Shown here: positions 59,980-64,000 of the stretch, piece by piece
Numbering within the stretch: position 1 is the stretch's first letter
How the letters are laid out: each line of letters starts with the position of its first letter
DNA from: Chryseobacterium antibioticum
Lineage (GTDB): Bacteria; Bacteroidota; Bacteroidia; Flavobacteriales; Weeksellaceae
Assembly: GCF_012927325.1 (NCBI RefSeq)
Contig: NZ_JABBGI010000010.1
Span: forward strand, 90,991-154,990
Length of the DNA: 64,000 nucleotides
Reading direction: 5' to 3'
The notes under the pieces: generated by a model
The model's input: only the letters and a program-made list of their open reading frames with translations
Told to the model about the DNA's origin: nothing
Database searches by the model: none
Position numbers and translations under genes: made by a program

Positions 59980-60360
59980 ATGAAACAGTCGAGAAATACA
60001 ATAGCAAGAAAGGAAATAACAAGGCTTATCCACGAATCCGGAATAGCGTTGTCCCATGCGGAATTGCAGGTTCTATTGGATGGACTCTGCGACCGTGTAA
60101 CGACTTACAGAGTACTTGAAAGATTGATGGATGAAGGTATCATCCATAAAGTGGTAGATATTGACGGTACCATAAAGTATGCAGAATGTCATACCTGTAC
60201 AACAGAAATTCATCATCACGACCATTTGCATTTCAGTTGTGAGCAGTGTAAAACGGTGACGTGTGTGGAAGATGTTGAACCCAAGATTAAATTACCTGTA
60301 ACCTACAAAGTTCACAAAATCAATCTGACAGTATCCGGAATTTGTCCGAACTGCCAGTAA
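59980..60360 (+). CDS. Fur/Zur-family metal-responsive repressor
   Basis: This 126-residue repressor has a winged-HTH DNA-binding part (about 1-68, LSHAELQVLLDGL, RVTTYRVLERL) and a metal-binding part with HHHDHLHFSCEQC (His78-His84, Cys87, Cys90) and CPNC (Cys122, Cys125). The two CxxC pairs form the structural zinc site. The His cluster is the likely sensory site. The length and His content suggest Zur more than Fur, but the metal is not decided. It is divergent from the ABC ATPase. Confidence 0.88.
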   Translation: MKQSRNTIARKEITRLIHESGIALSHAELQVLLDGLCDRVTTYRVLERLMDEGIIHKVVDIDGTIKYAECHTCTTEIHHHDHLHFSCEQCKTVTCVEDVEPKIKLPVTYKVHKINLTVSGICPNCQ

Positions 60361-60396
60361 TGATGTCTATTCTTTCTTATTTTGCCTTAAATTATT

Positions 60397-60496
60397 AAAA
60401 CACGAATTGCACTAATATTTTCACGAATTTCACCAATATCTCGAGCACATTAGTGATATTGGTGAAAGAATTTGTGGTATTTGTGGGTATAAAAAT
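60397..60496. repeat. dispersed intergenic repeat, copy 2
   Basis: The left part (60397-60430, AAAACACGAATTGCACTAAT) and right part (60446-60496, AGAATTTGTGGTATTTGTGG) recur at 60684-60764. Copies differ by point changes and spacing. It is noncoding, after the repressor gene. Confidence 0.55.
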
Positions 60497-60575
60497 CAAC
60501 CCTTTTTTTGATGCAAAATTTTAAGACAAAAAGCTTCTCACTTTAAGATAAGCAAAGGAGTATGGCTTTGCCATT

Positions 60576-60628
60576 GATGAAGCAACTACATAAAACGACT
60601 GCTTCATCGAATCAATCTTCGATTGATT
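60576..60628. repeat. two adjacent perfect hairpins
   Basis: GATGAAGCA/TGCTTCATC (60576-60608) is directly followed by AATCAATC/GATTGATT (60610-60628, 3-base loop). Together they form a compact structure between the repeat copies. Its role is unknown. It could act as a terminator or RNA stability element. Confidence 0.5.
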
Positions 60629-60683
60629 TTGATCTTTACATTACTAAAACTATCCGATATTAAAATAAAACTTTGCGTTTACT

Positions 60684-60764
60684 AAAACACAAATTGCAAT
60701 AATTTTTACACGAATGACATTAATATATTGGGCAAAATAGTGGAATTTGTGGTTAAAAAAATTT
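60684..60764. repeat. dispersed intergenic repeat, copy 3
   Basis: The left part is 60684-60715 (AAAACACAAATTGCAATAAT) and the right part is 60734-60764 (GTGGAATTTGTGGTTAAAAA). It is in direct orientation relative to 60397-60496. The remaining bases in 60361-60787 show no gene. Confidence 0.55.
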
Positions 60765-60787
60765 AAAACCAAGTGATTTATTTAAAA

Positions 60788-62146
60788 TTAAACCGTCATT
60801 CCGATATCAATTCCTTTGATTTTTCTATAAAGATCGGTAGCAAAATTGTCCGTCATCCCTGAAACAAAATCGACTACCCCCAACACTTTCTGGTAATCAG
60901 TCCCTTCCTCATAAACAAACTGTCTCGGAAGTAGCTTCAGCGCTTTTTTATCATACGATTTTCTGTCATCCTCCGGTTTCAGAATAGAAGGAATGAAATG
61001 ATCAAGAAGCTCATACATTACGTTATATCCAGCATTTTCTATTTCCACCACGGCCTTATGGTTGTAGATCTTTTCAATAGAGAATGCTTCGATATCCTGC
61101 AGAGCACGGTTTTCAGATTTGTAGATATCAAGAAGTCCATTGTCCAGATTTCCCTGAAGAATGTTTTCAAAATTATGTTTGTAGATCTCAAGCGATTTAT
61201 TGATCAGAGCATTGATCGCTTTAGCACGAAGGTATGAGATTTTCTCATTTTCATTGGAGATGGAAGCCAGCTTATTTTTCACCTTTTCCATATCACTGCT
61301 TTCAGATCTGATCAGTTCAAAAAACAGGTTTTCACAGTCTGAAGTGGATACGATCCCCAATCTATGGGCATCTTCCATATCAATAATATTATAACAGATA
61401 TCATCTGCAGCTTCTACAAGCCAAACGAAAGGATGTCTTTTGAATATATAAGGTTCTTCGTTTTCTACAATTAAATTTGTAGCCTTTGCAATTTCAAGGA
61501 AGATATCTTTCTCATTCTGAAAAAAACCGAATTTCTTTCTGTGGATAATTCCTTTTTTCTTGGCAACAGCTTCACACGGATATTTTGCAATACTGGCGAG
61601 TGTAGAAAAGGTGAGCTGAATTCCTCCTTCATCTTTTCCCTGCTGACGTTGCGCCAGCACTCTTATGGCATTGGCATTCCCTTCAAAATTCACCAGATCT
61701 GCCCATTCTTTTTCATTGAACTTTTGCTTCAGGTCCTTTTCATTTCGTTCAAAATAGCTCGCAATCGCGTCTTCCCCTGAATGTCCGAACGCCGGATTTC
61801 CAACATCATGACATAAGCAAGCGGCAGCAATAACGTTTCCTAAATTATGAAGATAGAAGTTTTTTGAATCTTCCGTAAGGTCATTTTTATAGACATCAAA
61901 GATAAATTCCCCGATAATACTCCCCAAACTTCGGCCTACTGACGAAACTTCCAGCGAGTGCGTCAGCCTGTTGTGTACAAAAACACTTCCGGGAAGAGGA
62001 AAAACCTGGGTCTTATTTTGGAGTCTTCTGAACGCTGACGAGAAGATAATTCTGTCGAAATCTCTCTGAAAATCAGTTCTTGAAGCTTTAGTATGCGGAT
62101 TGTTCCCTGTACGCTGATTCGTATAAATCTGGTTTAAATTCATCAT
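60788..62146 (-). CDS. dgt: dGTP triphosphohydrolase
   Basis: This 452-residue HD-domain enzyme hydrolyses dGTP to deoxyguanosine and triphosphate. The HD signature (CLCHDVGNPAFGHSGEDAI) is at about residue 110, and NRLTHSLEVSSVGRSLG upstream gives the first His. RTDFQRDFDRIIFSSAFRRLQ is the family start. A Met at 62143 is an equally possible start. It has no operon partner here. Confidence 0.92.
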   Translation of the reverse strand: MMNLNQIYTNQRTGNNPHTKASRTDFQRDFDRIIFSSAFRRLQNKTQVFPLPGSVFVHNRLTHSLEVSSVGRSLGSIIGEFIFDVYKNDLTEDSKNFYLHNLGNVIAAACLCHDVGNPAFGHSGEDAIASYFERNEKDLKQKFNEKEWADLVNFEGNANAIRVLAQRQQGKDEGGIQLTFSTLASIAKYPCEAVAKKKGIIHRKKFGFFQNEKDIFLEIAKATNLIVENEEPYIFKRHPFVWLVEAADDICYNIIDMEDAHRLGIVSTSDCENLFFELIRSESSDMEKVKNKLASISNENEKISYLRAKAINALINKSLEIYKHNFENILQGNLDNGLLDIYKSENRALQDIEAFSIEKIYNHKAVVEIENAGYNVMYELLDHFIPSILKPEDDRKSYDKKALKLLPRQFVYEEGTDYQKVLGVVDFVSGMTDNFATDLYRKIKGIDIGMTV

Positions 62147-62287
62147 TTTTCAAAATTAATTTAAATTTATCCTTCTAAAGAAAAAAATTATCAATTTTAT
62201 TGGGAAAAAAATTAAACTTAAAATTTAGATGTCCAAATTATTTAAATCTCATTTTTCCAAAATTACATACATTTACAAAAACATAAT

Positions 62288-63805
62288 ATGATGCGATTTT
62301 ATATTTCCCTCTTCTTAGTTATCATTTTCCAATTAACTTTTTCCCAAGTTTCTAAAAATGAAGCAATTATCAATCAACTGGATGAGATTAAAACAACAAA
62401 CCCTTCTCTTACAATATCAATTTCTAGTAAATTATTAAAAGAAAAGCTATCTCTAAGAGATCAAGCTTATGTCTACCGAGCATTAGGTTACGCAAATATT
62501 TCAATAGGTAAATATTCAACAGCACAAGAATATATACAAAAAGCATATGATGTTGCTAATGAATCAGGCGACACTTTATGTAAAATAAAAACTACTTGCA
62601 GTATGGGGGAATGGAACGGAATGTTAGGGCTTTACTCTGAAATGGATCATGATCTTTCCAGAGCCCTTAAACTATCTCGCCTTTTAAATGGAGATAATTA
62701 TTATACTGCCATAACTAAAATCAATACTATAAAAGCCAATATGTATGTTAATCAAGATAAACATACTCTGGCAAAAAAATACATTTTAAAAAACTTGAGC
62801 CTTTTAAAAAATATAAAAAATGTGTCTAATTACAATAAAACACTCACCCTTAGTTATTTAGGATTAGGAGATATATATAATAGAGGGACTAAAAAAGCAG
62901 ATAGCGCCATTTATTTTTACGAGAAAGGATTAAATATTGTGCTGAAAAGCCCTGATAAAATCAACTTATATAAATTTTACATTGGTCTCGCTGAAGCTTT
63001 TGCACACAAAAAAGAATATAATAAAGGGATAGACCTTTGCCATATAGCTTTGAAAATTAAACATAATTCGGACTATGAAAAGGTTTTTATTTTTAAAAGC
63101 ATTTCAAAATTATACCTTGAAGCAAATAAAACGAAAGAAGCCCAGATATATTCCGATAGTGCAACTATTTTTGAAGAAAAAGGTGAAAAACATTTACTAG
63201 AAGCTTTGAACGAAACAAACAATAATAAAATAAAAACAATAGAAAATAAAGAAAAACAAATATCATTATTATCTATTATCATTCCTGTACTTATTGGTAT
63301 TTTTATTTTGATAACTATTTTTTATTATCTGAATCTGAAAAAGCAAAAAAAGAAGTTTCAAAATTATATTGAAAATCTCAATAATTCTACATCAACTCCT
63401 TCTGAGATAGCCATAGAAAATCTAAGTGCTGTAACTCCGGAAATAAATTCTGAACTGGAAATTGAAATTCTACAAAAGCTGAAAATATTTGAAAAGGAAG
63501 AAAAATTTCGCGATAAGGAGATATCTTTGCCTGCTCTGGCAGCTTTACTAAATACTAATACCAACTATCTTTCAAGAATTATAAATGACCATTACAGTAA
63601 AAATTTTAACAGCTACATTAATGAGCTAAGAATTAACTACATAACCAAAAAGATAGCTGAAAATCCTGTTTACCGTAATTATAAAATTAGTTTTCTGGCT
63701 GAAGACTGTGGATTTGTATCTCATAGCGCATTTTCCACAAAATTTAAAGAAATTACAGGTATTTCCCCTTCTCAGTTTTTATCTTTTGCTTCAGCAGAAA
63801 AGTAA
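62288..63805 (+). CDS. TPR protein with membrane segment and AraC HTH
   Basis: This 505-residue one-component regulator has a signal-like N-terminus (RFYISLFLVIIFQLTFSQ), about 270 residues of TPR-like helices (YVYRALGYANISIGKYSTAQ), one membrane segment at about 326-348 and a C-terminal AraC-type HTH (about 400-500; LPALAALLNTNTNYLSRIIN). The TPRs lie in the periplasm and sense an unknown signal. Confidence 0.88.
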   Translation: MMRFYISLFLVIIFQLTFSQVSKNEAIINQLDEIKTTNPSLTISISSKLLKEKLSLRDQAYVYRALGYANISIGKYSTAQEYIQKAYDVANESGDTLCKIKTTCSMGEWNGMLGLYSEMDHDLSRALKLSRLLNGDNYYTAITKINTIKANMYVNQDKHTLAKKYILKNLSLLKNIKNVSNYNKTLTLSYLGLGDIYNRGTKKADSAIYFYEKGLNIVLKSPDKINLYKFYIGLAEAFAHKKEYNKGIDLCHIALKIKHNSDYEKVFIFKSISKLYLEANKTKEAQIYSDSATIFEEKGEKHLLEALNETNNNKIKTIENKEKQISLLSIIIPVLIGIFILITIFYYLNLKKQKKKFQNYIENLNNSTSTPSEIAIENLSAVTPEINSELEIEILQKLKIFEKEEKFRDKEISLPALAALLNTNTNYLSRIINDHYSKNFNSYINELRINYITKKIAENPVYRNYKISFLAEDCGFVSHSAFSTKFKEITGISPSQFLSFASAEK

Positions 63806-64000
63806 TTTCTGTTTTAGCTGATTATTAAACCTATAGCATATTGTTGAATTAACCATTTTTATTTGCTCAATTTTTAGAGCCTGTTTAAATTTTGTTCAAT
63901 ACTATTTTTATAGCTGATAGTTTGACCATATTTTCAGAATTTTCCATTAGCAATTCATAATTTCGGCAAAGTCTTCTGTCATTATCAAACCAAGAAAAAG
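63806..64000. other. noncoding right edge
   Basis: No gene or convincing regulatory element is visible in the last 195 bases. The stretch is AT-rich and may be the promoter region of a gene beyond the window. Confidence 0.5.

Noticed and set aside
1..64000. Insertion sequence or transposase
   Set aside because: No transposase gene or terminal inverted repeat pair was seen. The only recombinase is the prophage integrase.

Overview
The window is AT-rich DNA from a Bacteroidota bacterium. Several promoters fit the phylum pattern TTG/TTTG, 19-20 bp, TAnnTTTG, and Shine-Dalgarno sites are weak. The host genes (paired OmpA-era style beta-barrel and TPR genes, DUF4377 lipoprotein, TPR-AraC regulator, pinensin-type lanthipeptide genes) suggest the family Weeksellaceae, probably Chryseobacterium or a close relative. 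The genus is inferred from family knowledge and was not tested by a search.

Positions 1 to about 34,570 are most of a siphovirus-type prophage next to a tRNA-Arg(UCG) gene at 34571-34644. The left end lies outside the window. From the tRNA inward come a tyrosine integrase (33349-34476), an XRE repressor (33058) with a divergent promoter-operator built from TAAATGTTAAT repeats, and small early genes. Next are a VRR-NUC nuclease, terminase small and large subunits, portal and Mu gpF-like head protein, then a HEPN/AbiU2-like gene that may be cargo. A 5 kb block of small, mostly plus-strand genes (19253-24168) interrupts the minus-strand late genes. Beyond it come scaffold-like protein, major capsid, head-tail connectors, major tail protein, tail chaperones with a predicted -1 frameshift, a 1595-residue tape measure, distal tail protein, a tail protein with an SGNH hydrolase domain, a large tail-tip protein, two membrane-anchored probable lysis proteins and a muramidase.

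Positions 34,711-45,053 are ordinary host genes: an outer-membrane beta-barrel, a long TPR protein, a CocE/NonD hydrolase, an APC permease, a DUF962 protein and a DUF4377 lipoprotein.

Positions 45,281-60,360 hold the most interesting system, a pinensin-like class I lanthipeptide locus. The plus strand carries a C39-peptidase ABC exporter, a split LanB dehydratase and a LanC-like protein as one operon. The minus strand carries a 64-residue precursor with a His-rich core, a TonB-dependent siderophore-type receptor, two DUF3526 ABC permeases and an ABC ATPase. A Fur/Zur-family repressor is divergent from the ATPase. A 15-bp imperfect palindrome close to TGCAACATTGTTGCA occurs upstream of all five predicted transcription units of this locus. 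I infer a metal-controlled, metal-binding lanthipeptide (a possible metallophore) with dedicated export and TonB-dependent uptake. The LanC-like protein lacks the usual zinc ligands and has a C-terminal extension resembling a PqqD/RRE fold.

The right edge has repeat-rich noncoding DNA, a dGTPase gene and a membrane-bound TPR-AraC regulator.
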